From Sphingomonas rosea (GTDB lineage Bacteria; Pseudomonadota; Alphaproteobacteria; Sphingomonadales; Sphingomonadaceae), in the NCBI RefSeq assembly GCF_039538065.1, contig NZ_BAABBR010000001.1, positions 186,001 to 250,000 on the forward strand: a stretch of 64,000 nt of DNA, given 5' to 3'. A program made the translations under genes and the position numbers. How positions within the stretch are numbered: the stretch's first letter is position 1; each line of letters begins with the position of its first letter. This document shows positions 41,135-48,842 of the stretch, one piece after another. The notes beneath the pieces are model-generated. The model made no database searches and had not been told where the DNA came from. It saw nothing but the letters and a program-made list of their open reading frames with translations.

Positions 41135-42523
41135 ATGACGGCTTCCAGTTACTTCTTCTGCGGCGTCGGCGGCAGCGGCATGCTCCCCCTCGCCTGCATC
41201 GTCCGCTCGGGCCGGTCCGAGGTGGCGGGGTCCGACCGCGCGCTCGACGCCGGCCGGCTCGCGCCCAAGTTCCAATTCCTCCGCGCGCAGGGGATCGATC
41301 TCTTCCCGCAGGACGGGAGCGGACTGCACGCGGGCATGACCCTCGTGACCTCCGCTGCGGTCGAGGCGACCATCCCCGACGTCGTCCGCGCCCGCGAGCT
41401 CGGCCTGCGACACGTCACCCGCCCCGAGTTGCTCAGCGAACTTCTCAACGCGGCGGCCCGCAGCGTTGCGGTCGGCGGCACGTCGGGCAAGTCGACCGTC
41501 ACGGGCATGATCGGCTGGATCCTCCATGCGCTCGGCCACAACCCGACGGTGATGAACGGCGCGGTGATGAAGAACTTCGTCTCGGCCGACACGCCTTTCG
41601 CCAGCGCGCTTGTGGGCGACCCCGACCTGTTCGTCAGCGAGGTCGACGAGAGCGACGGCTCGATCGCGCTCTACCGGCCGACCGTGGCGCTGCTCAACAA
41701 CGTCAGCCTCGACCACAAGGAAATGGACGAGCTGCGCGCGCTGTTCAGCGGCTTCCTCAAGGCTGCCGACCGGGCGGTGATCAACCTCGACGACGCGGAG
41801 AGCGCGGCGATCGCCAGGGACCTTGAAGGCGCGATCGGCTACGGCTTCGAGGCCGACGGCGCGGTCCGGGGCGACGCGCTGGTGCTGGACGCGCAGGGCA
41901 GCCGCTTCACCGTCGGGGTCGATGGGACGTCGGTCGAGGTCCGCCTTCCCCTCCCCGGCCGCCACAACGCCTCGAACGCGCTGGGCGCGCTGGCGGCAGT
42001 GCATGCACTCGGGCTGCCGATCGCCGATGCGGCGGCGGCCCTTGGCACCTTCTCGGGCCTGCGGCGGCGGCTCGAGACCGTCGGGACCGCCGCCGGGGTC
42101 ACGGTGATCGACGATTTCGCGCACAATCCTGACAAGATCGCCGCGACGCTGGCGACACTGACCGGATCGGCCGGCCGCCTACTCATATTCTTCCAGCCGC
42201 ATGGCTACGGCCCGCTCGCGAAGATGGGCGAAGAACTGAGCCAGACCTTCGCCTCGGGGATGCGGGAGGGAGACCAATTGTTCCTCTCCGACCCCGTCTA
42301 CCAGGGCGGGACGGTCGACCGGAGCCGCGGATCGGACTGGCTGGCGCAGGCGATCGTCGCGGCGGGCGGTGCGGCCGAGCATGTTCCCGAGCGCGCCGCG
42401 ATCGGCGCGCGGCTCCTCGACGAAGCGCGGGCCGGCGACCGGATCGCGATCCTCGGCGCCCGCGACGACACGCTCAGCGAATTCGCGGCCGAGCTGCTCC
42501 GGAACCTCGACGCCCAGGGCTGA
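41135..42523 (+). CDS. Mur-ligase-family protein, probably Mpl (muropeptide ligase)
   Basis: 462 residues. N-terminal UDP-binding part (YFFCGVGGSGMLPLACIVR), central ATPase P-loop GGTSGKSTVTGMIGW near 112 with EVDESDGS and NNVSLDHKEMDEL, and a C-terminal domain with LPGRHNASNALGALA and DDFAHNPDKIAATL. Among Mur ligases it is MurC/Mpl-like. Mpl reattaches recycled tripeptide L-Ala-gamma-D-Glu-mDap to UDP-MurNAc; the divergent LD-carboxypeptidase and the AmpG-like permease elsewhere in the window favour that over MurC. MurC paralogue is the alternative. Confidence 0.7.
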   Translation: MTASSYFFCGVGGSGMLPLACIVRSGRSEVAGSDRALDAGRLAPKFQFLRAQGIDLFPQDGSGLHAGMTLVTSAAVEATIPDVVRARELGLRHVTRPELLSELLNAAARSVAVGGTSGKSTVTGMIGWILHALGHNPTVMNGAVMKNFVSADTPFASALVGDPDLFVSEVDESDGSIALYRPTVALLNNVSLDHKEMDELRALFSGFLKAADRAVINLDDAESAAIARDLEGAIGYGFEADGAVRGDALVLDAQGSRFTVGVDGTSVEVRLPLPGRHNASNALGALAAVHALGLPIADAAAALGTFSGLRRRLETVGTAAGVTVIDDFAHNPDKIAATLATLTGSAGRLLIFFQPHGYGPLAKMGEELSQTFASGMREGDQLFLSDPVYQGGTVDRSRGSDWLAQAIVAAGGAAEHVPERAAIGARLLDEARAGDRIAILGARDDTLSEFAAELLRNLDAQG

Positions 42524-42533
42524 TTGAAGCGGG

Positions 42534-42905
42534 ATGACCGCATCGTCTCCCTTCGCCGGCTGGAAGCTCGATCGTGCCGAGCGCGACGCCCTGCTCGAGC
42601 AATTCCCGCCCCGCTACGCCAATGCGGTGGCCGACCACGTCACGCAGCAGCTCGATCCGACGACGCTTCCGCCCGAGGCGAAGATCGTGATCGTCGGTCG
42701 CACCGACGACGATAACGGGGTCGAGGCGATGGTGGTGACGGTCGGCGGGACGGTCGATCGGCCTGACGGCTCGACTTACCACATCACCTGGTCGCTGGGC
42801 GAAGGCCGGCGCGCGATCGAGAGCAACGACGTGCTCAAGGAGCGCGGCTGGAAGGAGCTCGACCATCCGGTGCCGGTGACGGCAATTCCCGCCCGGATCT
42901 CGTGA
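42534..42905 (+). CDS. Conserved hypothetical protein
   Basis: 123 residues with no recognised domain. It begins PFAGWKLDRAERDALLEQFP, then has a beta-rich core (EAKIVIVGRTDDDNGVEAMV, VTVGGTVDRPDGSTYHITWS, LGEGRRAIESNDVLKERGW). It ends in the HPVPVTAIPARIS region. It follows the Mpl-like gene by 10 bases and overlaps the next gene by 4 bp (GTGA), so it belongs to that operon. The fold could be an alpha/beta nucleotide- or RNA-binding module; that is only a guess. Confidence 0.7.
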   Translation: MTASSPFAGWKLDRAERDALLEQFPPRYANAVADHVTQQLDPTTLPPEAKIVIVGRTDDDNGVEAMVVTVGGTVDRPDGSTYHITWSLGEGRRAIESNDVLKERGWKELDHPVPVTAIPARIS

Positions 42906-43408
42906 CGGGCCGCCCCAAGCTCTTTCTCGACTGCGACGGGGTGCTGGCCGATTTCGATGCCGGCGTCCGGGGCCTACTTGGCGTGACGGCTGACGACTAT
43001 GAGCGGCGCCATGGCCGGGGCAGCTTCTGGCAGAAGCTTGCCCGGGCGCCGGATTTCTACGCGTCCCTTCCCAAGATGCCCGACGCCGACCTGCTGTTCG
43101 AAGCCGTCCGGCATTTGAAGCCGACCATCCTCACCGGCCTCCCGGTCGGCAAATGGGCCGCGTCCCAGAAAGTCGCCTGGGCCGCCGAGCATTTTCCCGG
43201 CGTGCCGGTCATCGCCTGCATGGCGCGCGACAAGCATCGTCACATGACGGGCGCGGACGTGCTGGTCGATGATAGCGAGCGGCATCGGCAGGCGTGGCTC
43301 GACGCGGGCGGGATCTATGTCCTGCATCGCAGCGCGCGTCAGAGCATCGCCGCGCTGGCGAACATCTATCCCGAGGTGATCAGCCCGGCCACCGACCGGG
43401 CTGATTGA
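42902..43408 (+). CDS. HAD-family 5'(3')-deoxyribonucleotidase-like phosphatase
   Basis: 168 residues from a GTG in a 4-bp overlap. Motif I is LFLDCDGVLADFD (Asp10 nucleophile, Asp12 acid/base); motif II TILTGLP near 75; motif III Lys is less clear; motif IV VLVDDSERHRQAW near 120 carries the metal-binding aspartates. The sequence resembles the NT5C-type family that dephosphorylates deoxynucleotides. Third gene of the Mpl-like operon. Confidence 0.8.
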   Translation: MTGRPKLFLDCDGVLADFDAGVRGLLGVTADDYERRHGRGSFWQKLARAPDFYASLPKMPDADLLFEAVRHLKPTILTGLPVGKWAASQKVAWAAEHFPGVPVIACMARDKHRHMTGADVLVDDSERHRQAWLDAGGIYVLHRSARQSIAALANIYPEVISPATDRAD

Positions 43409-43416
43409 CGTGACGG

Positions 43417-43968
43417 TCAGGCCGCTTCGGCGACGTCGACCTTCTCGACCCACTCCGGCCAGAAGACCGGCTCGCGGTTCGACCAGCCGGGCGCGGTCGC
43501 CGCGCTTTCGCTGATCGACTGCAGCAGGACGCGGCGGCGGTCAGGATGAAGATGTGGCAGCGCCGCGGCAGCGCAGAAGGCCGCCGGAAGCCACGAGCGC
43601 ACCCCCGCTCCGAGCAGTCGCTCGTAAAGGAAGCGATAGGCGGCGAAGTTCGGCAGGCGATCTTGGCCGAGATCGAAGGCGGTGATCGTGATCAGCAGGC
43701 CCATGAACGGGTCGATCGTGTCGAGCCCGCTGTCGTCGGGGACCTGCAGCCGGAGCGCGTCGAGCTGCTTGTAGAGCTGGCCCTGCGCCCGGATCGAGGC
43801 GGCTTCGCCTTCGTCGCGAGCCCAGCAGCTAAGCGCGTCGCGGCGGCCGAATGCGATGTCGAGACTGCGGCGGATGTAGCGCTGCGTCGCCTTCGGAAAG
43901 GCCGCAAACTCCTTCATCTCGCTCAGCAGTAACGCTCCACCGGCGGGCTGCGTCGAACGCGTCGTCAT
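43417..43968 (-). CDS. Helical hypothetical protein
   Basis: 183 residues from an ATG preceded by GGGAG. Mostly alpha-helical, with YIRRSLDIAFGRRDALSCWA, EAASIRAQGQLYKQLDALRL, DPFMGLLITITAFDLGQD and FAAYRFLYERLLGAGVRSWL. The composition and Trp-rich C-terminus (WSNREPVFWPEW) do not match a family I know. It is convergent with the HAD gene and followed by no clear terminator. Confidence 0.65.
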   Translation of the reverse strand: MTTRSTQPAGGALLLSEMKEFAAFPKATQRYIRRSLDIAFGRRDALSCWARDEGEAASIRAQGQLYKQLDALRLQVPDDSGLDTIDPFMGLLITITAFDLGQDRLPNFAAYRFLYERLLGAGVRSWLPAAFCAAAALPHLHPDRRRVLLQSISESAATAPGWSNREPVFWPEWVEKVDVAEAA

Positions 43969-44104
43969 GGCTCCCAGCTCCTTACACCCAGGGTCTGAAA
44001 GTGCATGATCAAGCGTTGCCAATCGCTTAACCATCGACCCAACCCCGGTTCATATTGAAACCGGTTCGTGAGTCGATTGCACGACTTTTCGCAAACGCCA
44101 GCGA

Positions 44105-44164
44105 GTTGCAGGACAGCTGTCACCATCCTGCAACGCCGCGATCATCTCACCTTGACGGTGAGAT
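44105..44164. repeat. Two tandem perfect hairpins in an otherwise empty 204-bp gap
   Basis: First: GTTGCAGGA (44105-44113) and TCCTGCAAC (44126-44134), a perfect 9-bp inverted repeat with a 12-base spacer containing CAGCTG. Second: ATCTCACC (44144-44151) and GGTGAGAT (44157-44164), a perfect 8-bp stem with loop TTGAC. Neither has a U tract. They sit 9-68 bases after the stop of the small minus-strand gene and upstream of the helical hypothetical gene on the same strand. They may be processing signals or operators. Nothing else is recognised between 43969 and 44172. Confidence 0.55.
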
Positions 44165-44172
44165 GAGTGTCG

Positions 44173-44385
44173 TCAGTCCGGAAAACCCGAGGACGGAACC
44201 GGTTCGTCGCCGTCGCCGGGCTGGCTGGTCGAGGGCGGGTCCGACGCGTCCATCGACTGGTCGCTGCCGACGTCGACCTTGGCGTCATTGTCCTCTGGAT
44301 TGCGCTTCAGTTTCTGCTCGAGTTCCTGTTCCGGGTCGCCGGAAAGAACCGGCGGCGGCGCGTCTTGGCGGTGGTCGTCGGACAT
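44173..44385 (-). CDS. Small disordered acidic protein under an EcfG promoter
   Basis: 70 residues from the ATG after AAAGGAA. Composition is rich in D, P, S, E and Q (GDPEQELEQKLKRNPEDNDA, KVDVGSDQSMDASDPPSTSQ) with no hydrophobic core, so it should be disordered. A textbook GGAAC-N16-CGTT promoter lies 23 bases upstream, making this a likely general-stress-response protein. The longer frame upstream overlaps the kinase gene's promoter region and is rejected. Confidence 0.7.
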   Translation of the reverse strand: MSDDHRQDAPPPVLSGDPEQELEQKLKRNPEDNDAKVDVGSDQSMDASDPPSTSQPGDGDEPVPSSGFPD

Positions 44386-44407
44386 GGGAAATTCCTTTCG
44401 GCCGCAT

Positions 44408-44432
44408 AACGGACGCGGCTGGCAGGCGTTCC
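44408..44432 (-). promoter_or_regulatory. EcfG-type general stress promoter GGAAC-N16-CGTT
   Basis: Minus-strand GGAAC (44432-44428), 16 bases, CGTT (44411-44408): exact consensus in both elements. The start codon of the small disordered protein is 23 bases further, leaving a short leader with AAAGGAA. Confidence 0.75.
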
Positions 44433-44515
44433 GCTTCGACGAGGGCGCCTCACCTTTCGCCGAGCGGCGCCGCCCCGCTTGCAAGAACGGGCGGGCGGGG
44501 TCACGCTCCAGCCCC

Positions 44516-45757
44516 ATGAACATGCCCATCGCCGCCGACCTGCTCGAACTCCACGACCACAGCTCACGCGGCCGCTTCAGCGATTGGCGGATGGCGCTCA
44601 AGACGGTTCTCGGCTTCTGGGCGATCTACGTGGTGACCGTCGTCGCCCGCGCCTTCCTCGGCAGCGATCCCACGACCATCCTCCTCAACAAGGTGCTGAC
44701 GCTGGCGGTCGGCCTGGTCCTGACGGTCCTGCTCTACCTTGCCATCGCCCTCCTCGCCCCCGGCTCCTCGATGCGTCGCAAGGCGGTGGTGGCGGGCCTC
44801 GGCTCGGTCATCGCCTGCGTGGTGCTCGCGAGCACGCTCGTCCTGTCGGAAGGCCGTCAGCGCACCAGCAAGGAGGAATTCCGCTTCCAGGCCCGCGAGG
44901 GCTTCGTCGTCGTTCAGAAGGGCGACCAGGTCCGGATCGAGCGCAATGCGGCCGACCCGGTGGTCGTCACCATGCCGCGCCTCCAGGACCTCAAGCAGCA
45001 CGACCAGTTCCGGATCGCCGCCGACGCCGCGGTGGTCTGGCTGTTCTTCTTCGCTGCCTGGTCGGCCGTCTATCTCGCCGCCGTCAGCCAGCGCCAGGCG
45101 CTCGAGCTCCAGCAGCGCGCCTCCGCTGCCGAAAGCGCGGCCAATCTCGCCCAGGTCCGGGCGCTGCGTTACCAGGTCAATCCGCACTTCCTGTTCAATA
45201 CGCTCAACAGCCTCTCGAGCCTGGTCATCAGCGGCCGCCCGGAAGAGGCCGAGGCGATGATCCTCAAGCTGTCGAACTTTTTCCGGACCAGCCTGTCGCT
45301 CGACCCCACCGCCGACGTCAGCCTCGCCGAGGAGATCGAGCTCCAGCGGCTGTATCTCGAGATCGAGAAGGTCCGCTTCCCGCGCCGGCTCAAGGTCGTC
45401 ATTGACGTGCCCGACAGCCTGACCAGCGCGCGCCTGCCCGCACTCGTCCTTCAGCCGATCGTCGAGAATGCGATCAAATACGGCCTTGGCCGGACCCGCG
45501 ACAAGGTGACGCTCAAGATCACCGCCGAGGAGCCGCTGCCCGGTCGCCTGCGGATCGAGATCAGCAATTTCGGCGGGACCGTGCTCAAGACCCCGCGCCA
45601 GTCGTCGGGCGGCGCCGGCACCCGCGTCGGCCTCGCCAACGTCGCCCAGCGCCTCCGGGCGCGCTTCGGCCGCGCGGCGGGGATCGAGCATGGACCGCTG
45701 CCCGAAGGCGGCTACAAGGTCGCCCTGACCATGCCGGTGACACGACACGATGGATGA
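44516..45757 (+). CDS. LytS-type sensor histidine kinase
   Basis: 413 residues. Two N-terminal transmembrane pairs (TVLGFWAIYVVTVVARAFL; VLTLAVGLVLTVLLYLAIAL; VVAGLGSVIACVVLASTLVL; VVWLFFFAAWSAVYLAA) flank a short extracytoplasmic domain around 115-165. The phospho-acceptor box YQVNPHFLFNTLNSL (His224) is the LytS/HisKA_7TM group. The ATPase domain has LQPIVENAIKYGL and the G-box GVGLANV-like TRVGLANVAQRLRARFG. It overlaps the LytTR regulator gene by 8 bp, forming a classical pair. The signal is unknown. Confidence 0.9.
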   Translation: MNMPIAADLLELHDHSSRGRFSDWRMALKTVLGFWAIYVVTVVARAFLGSDPTTILLNKVLTLAVGLVLTVLLYLAIALLAPGSSMRRKAVVAGLGSVIACVVLASTLVLSEGRQRTSKEEFRFQAREGFVVVQKGDQVRIERNAADPVVVTMPRLQDLKQHDQFRIAADAAVVWLFFFAAWSAVYLAAVSQRQALELQQRASAAESAANLAQVRALRYQVNPHFLFNTLNSLSSLVISGRPEEAEAMILKLSNFFRTSLSLDPTADVSLAEEIELQRLYLEIEKVRFPRRLKVVIDVPDSLTSARLPALVLQPIVENAIKYGLGRTRDKVTLKITAEEPLPGRLRIEISNFGGTVLKTPRQSSGGAGTRVGLANVAQRLRARFGRAAGIEHGPLPEGGYKVALTMPVTRHDG

Positions 45758-46496
45758 TGCGCCCCTGAAGATCCTGGTCGTCGACGACGAACCGCTCGCG
45801 ACCGAACGACTGCAGCTTCTGCTCGCCCGCATTGGCGGGGTCGACCTTGTCGGCACGGCGAGCGATGGCGAGGCGGCGTGCCGGATGGCCGAGGCGCTGT
45901 CGCCCGACCTCCTCCTGCTCGACATCGCCATGCCGGGCATGGACGGGATCGACGTCGCCCGCGAGCTTTCACGGCGGGCCGATCGACCCGCGGTCGTGTT
46001 CGTCACCGCCTTCGACCAGTTCGCGGTTTCGGCCTTCGAGGTCGAGGCGGTCGACTATCTGGTCAAGCCGGTCGAGACCGTCCGGCTCGAACGCGCCCTC
46101 GAACGCGCCCGCGCCCACATCGAGCGACGCGCCAACGCCACCCAGCCGACCGCGGTGGCGGGCAAGCATCTCGACGAATTCTGGGCCTCGGACCTGACCG
46201 GTCTGGTCCGCATCCGCTCGGTCGACATCGACCGGATCACCGCTGAGCGCGACTATATGCGGCTCCACGTCGGCCCGCGCAGCTGGCTCATCCATCACAG
46301 CATGGCCGCGCTCGAGGAAGGACTCGATCCCGGGCTGTTCGTGCGGCTGCACCGCTCGGCGATCGTCCGGCGCGACTATATCGCCGGCTTCCACCGCAAC
46401 GTCTCGGGCCGCTGGATCGCGCGGCTGGCGGACGGGAGCGAGCAGCCGGTCGGGCGGCTCTACGCCGACAGCGTCCGCGCCATCGCCGGGCGCTAG
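45750..46496 (+). CDS. LytTR-family response regulator
   Basis: 248 residues. Receiver domain (ILVVDDEPLATERLQLLLAR) with acidic pair Asp12-Asp13, phosphoacceptor Asp58 in LLLLDIAMPGMDG, T in FVTAFDQFA and K in YLVKPVE. C-terminal LytTR DNA-binding domain begins near 150 (LVRIRSVDIDRITAERDYMR, then FVRLHRSAIVRRDYIAGF). It partners the upstream kinase. Its stop overlaps the convergent symporter gene by 4 bp. Confidence 0.95.
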   Translation: MDDAPLKILVVDDEPLATERLQLLLARIGGVDLVGTASDGEAACRMAEALSPDLLLLDIAMPGMDGIDVARELSRRADRPAVVFVTAFDQFAVSAFEVEAVDYLVKPVETVRLERALERARAHIERRANATQPTAVAGKHLDEFWASDLTGLVRIRSVDIDRITAERDYMRLHVGPRSWLIHHSMAALEEGLDPGLFVRLHRSAIVRRDYIAGFHRNVSGRWIARLADGSEQPVGRLYADSVRAIAGR

Positions 46497-47782
46497 GCGG
46501 GGGCGTCCTCCCGCCCGGCCACCGCGCCGGTCACCGCCACGTCGAGGACCACGTTGCCGAGCGTCCGGAAGGTGTCGGGAATGGTCTCGAGCGCGAGCAG
46601 CAGCGCGAGCGGCTCGATCGGGACCCCGAGCGCGATGCTGATCGGCGCGATCGAAGTGACGAAGCTGATCTGGCCCGGCAGGCTGACCGCGCCGAGCGAG
46701 GCCATGGCCGCGACCGCGATCCCGGCCGCATAGCCGGTCGGCGTGATGCTGACCCCGAGCCAGTGCGCGACATAGAGCGCGACACCGATGTTCATCGCCG
46801 GCCCGGTCGAGCGGAACAGCGCGACCGCGAGCGGCAGCACCACGTCGGCATCGCGCTCCTTGACCCGCAGGTCGGCGGCCGAGCGGAGCATAGCGGGCAA
46901 GGACGCGAGCGAGGAGCGGGTCGACAGCGCCACCGCCATCGGCCCGGCAATCGCCTTGAAGAAGGCACCCGGCGCGAAGCCCGCGACGAAAATCGCGATG
47001 CCGAAGCCGATCGCGGTGAGGATGATCCCCAGCAGCGAGATGATGATGACGTAGTGGACGACCGCGCCGAGTGCCGAGCCGCCTGCCCCCGCCCCGACCG
47101 CAAAGGCCAGGGCAAGCACGCCGATCGGCGCGAGCGCGAGGACCCAGCCGATCACCAGCAGCATCGTGTCCGCGACGCCCTCGAAGAAACCGAGCACCGT
47201 GCTTCGGCGCGCGGAATCGACCCGGGCCAGCGCGAAGGCGAAGACGGTGGTGAAGAAGACCAGAGGCAGGATCTGGTCGTTGGCCGCCGCGCCGATGGGG
47301 TTGGGCGGGATGATCGTCTTGAAGAAGTCGGCCACGGTCGGCACCGCCGCCGCGGTCGCGCTTTGGTCGACGCCGGCGAGACCCGCCTGAAGCGCTTGGG
47401 CGGCCGCTTGCGGCAGCGGCCAGACCGCGAGAAGCGCCGGGGTCACCACCGCGCCGAAGATCGCCGAGAAAATGTAGAAGCCGACGAACCAGGCCACGGC
47501 CTTCGCCGCCAGCCCGCCGGCGCGCGCCGCGTCCGCACCGCCGACCACGCCGACCACCAGCAGGGCGACGATCAGGGGGATGACGGTCATCCGGAGCGCG
47601 TCGAGCCACAATCCGCCGATCAGGCCGGCCGCCTGGACCAGCGGTTCCTTGATCCCGTCGCCAAGGCCGGCGGTGACTATCCCGAGCACCAGGCCGACGA
47701 CGAGCGCGGCCAGCAGAACAAGTGCGCTTCTGCCCCCGCGCGGCGGAGACTCGGCTCCGGCGGATGCGGTCCGTTCGGTCAT
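46493..47782 (-). CDS. Dicarboxylate/amino acid:cation symporter (DAACS family)
   Basis: 429 residues with about eight helices and the re-entrant loops of the GltPh fold: VILPLIVA-like MTVIPLIVALLVVGVVGGA, KTIIPPNPIGAAANDQILPL, VALSTRSSLASLPAML (HP1 serine-rich loop) and SIAPISIALGVPIEPLALLL. The usual NMDGT of helix 7 is replaced by STGPAMNIGVALY and the helix 8 motif by TIPDTFRTLGNVVLDV, so substrate preference may differ from glutamate/C4-dicarboxylates. The ATG start shortens a longer frame that lacks similarity. Confidence 0.85.
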   Translation of the reverse strand: MTERTASAGAESPPRGGRSALVLLAALVVGLVLGIVTAGLGDGIKEPLVQAAGLIGGLWLDALRMTVIPLIVALLVVGVVGGADAARAGGLAAKAVAWFVGFYIFSAIFGAVVTPALLAVWPLPQAAAQALQAGLAGVDQSATAAAVPTVADFFKTIIPPNPIGAAANDQILPLVFFTTVFAFALARVDSARRSTVLGFFEGVADTMLLVIGWVLALAPIGVLALAFAVGAGAGGSALGAVVHYVIIISLLGIILTAIGFGIAIFVAGFAPGAFFKAIAGPMAVALSTRSSLASLPAMLRSAADLRVKERDADVVLPLAVALFRSTGPAMNIGVALYVAHWLGVSITPTGYAAGIAVAAMASLGAVSLPGQISFVTSIAPISIALGVPIEPLALLLALETIPDTFRTLGNVVLDVAVTGAVAGREDAPA

Positions 47783-47884
47783 CAATCGGATACTCCAGGC
47801 GCGAGCACGCCCGCGTTGACTAGCCAGCAGCGTGCGGCCTGCCAAGCGCAGCCCTCGCTCCACCTCATTAATTCACCGTCGCCT

Positions 47885-47910
47885 CGAACAAAGCGGAGGA
47901 CCGCCGCGTT
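47885..47910 (+). promoter_or_regulatory. EcfG-like promoter CGAAC-N17-CGTT
   Basis: One mismatch in the -35 element (C for G) and an exact CGTT at a 17-base spacing, 39 bases before the DUF2383 start codon. Confidence 0.45.
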
Positions 47911-47948
47911 CGGCACGGGACACTATCCCTCACATGAAGGAGCCTAGC

Positions 47949-48410
47949 ATGATCGGTTCGAACGACAGCAACACCAGCGGCCTCGGCACGCTCGAGACGC
48001 TCACCACCACCCTCATCGACAGCATCAACGGCTATCGCGACGCCGCCGAGCATGCCGAGGGCACCCGCTTCCAGGAAATCTTCCGCCGCAATGCCGACGA
48101 GCGCAGCCGCGTCGTCGAGGAGCTCCGCGCCGAAATCACCCGCCTCGGCGGCAATGCGCCCGACGACGGCAGCTTCCTCGGTGCGACCCACCAGCGCTTC
48201 CTCGACCTCAAGGCGGCGATCACCGGGCGTGACGACACCGCGATCGTCAACGAGGTCGAGCGCGGCGAGGATTATCTCAAGGAGAAGTTCGAACTCGCGC
48301 TTAAGGCCGACATCGATCCGCAGGCCCGCACGGTAATCGAGCGCGCCTATCAGTCGGTCCGCCAGGGCCATGACCAGATCAGCGCGCTCAAGCACGGCCT
48401 GGAGGCCTGA
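47949..48410 (+). CDS. DUF2383 (PA2169 family) four-helix-bundle protein
   Basis: 153 residues from the ATG 6 bases after AAGGAG. Sequence matches PA2169-type ferritin-like bundles: LETLTTTLIDSINGYRDAAE, GTRFQEIFRRNADERSRVVE, RGEDYLKEKFELALKADIDP, then RTVIERAYQSVRQGHDQISAL. E and H residues occur at the positions where ferritin-like proteins bind metal, but metal binding is unproven. Such proteins are commonly stress-induced; an EcfG-like promoter lies upstream and a DUF3597 gene follows 3 bases later. Confidence 0.88.
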   Translation: MIGSNDSNTSGLGTLETLTTTLIDSINGYRDAAEHAEGTRFQEIFRRNADERSRVVEELRAEITRLGGNAPDDGSFLGATHQRFLDLKAAITGRDDTAIVNEVERGEDYLKEKFELALKADIDPQARTVIERAYQSVRQGHDQISALKHGLEA

Positions 48411-48413
48411 GCC

Positions 48414-48842
48414 ATGAGCATCTTCGGCAAGATCAAGGACGCCATCTTCGGCCACAAGGATCCGGGACCGGGCAATCGCCCGACTATCCCGGCCGGCATG
48501 GCCGGGGGCCCGCCGCTCGGGCAGCAGCCCCAGGCGACCGCGCAGCCGCAGGCCGCACCCCAGGCCTTGGCCCCGGCCGAGCCGGTCGACGTCGACCAGG
48601 TGCTGTCGGACATCAGCCGCCAGCGCGGCAATCCCGACCTCAAGTACAAGACGTCGATCGTCGACCTGATGAAGCTGCTGGGCATCGTTTCGAGCCTCGA
48701 GAACCGCAAGGAACTCGCGCAGGAGCTCGGCTACACCGGCGAGCGTGACGGCTCGGCAGAAATGAACATCTGGCTGCACAAGGCCGTGATGAAGGGCCTC
48801 GCCGACAATGGCGGCAAGGTGCCGGCAAGCTTGCTGGGTTAA
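48414..48842 (+). CDS. DUF3597 domain protein
   Basis: 142 residues. N-terminal MSIFGKIKDAIFGHK, a Pro/Gln/Ala-rich disordered linker (about 20-55), and the C-terminal DUF3597 domain of about 80 residues: VDVDQVLSDISRQRGNPDLK, SIVDLMKLLGIVSSLENRKE and WLHKAVMKGLADNGGKVP. This region is homologous to the LysM-associated stress proteins of the CBS/YjbJ-like family. It is coupled to the DUF2383 gene; its stop overlaps the convergent TonB gene by 4 bp. Confidence 0.9.
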   Translation: MSIFGKIKDAIFGHKDPGPGNRPTIPAGMAGGPPLGQQPQATAQPQAAPQALAPAEPVDVDQVLSDISRQRGNPDLKYKTSIVDLMKLLGIVSSLENRKELAQELGYTGERDGSAEMNIWLHKAVMKGLADNGGKVPASLLG

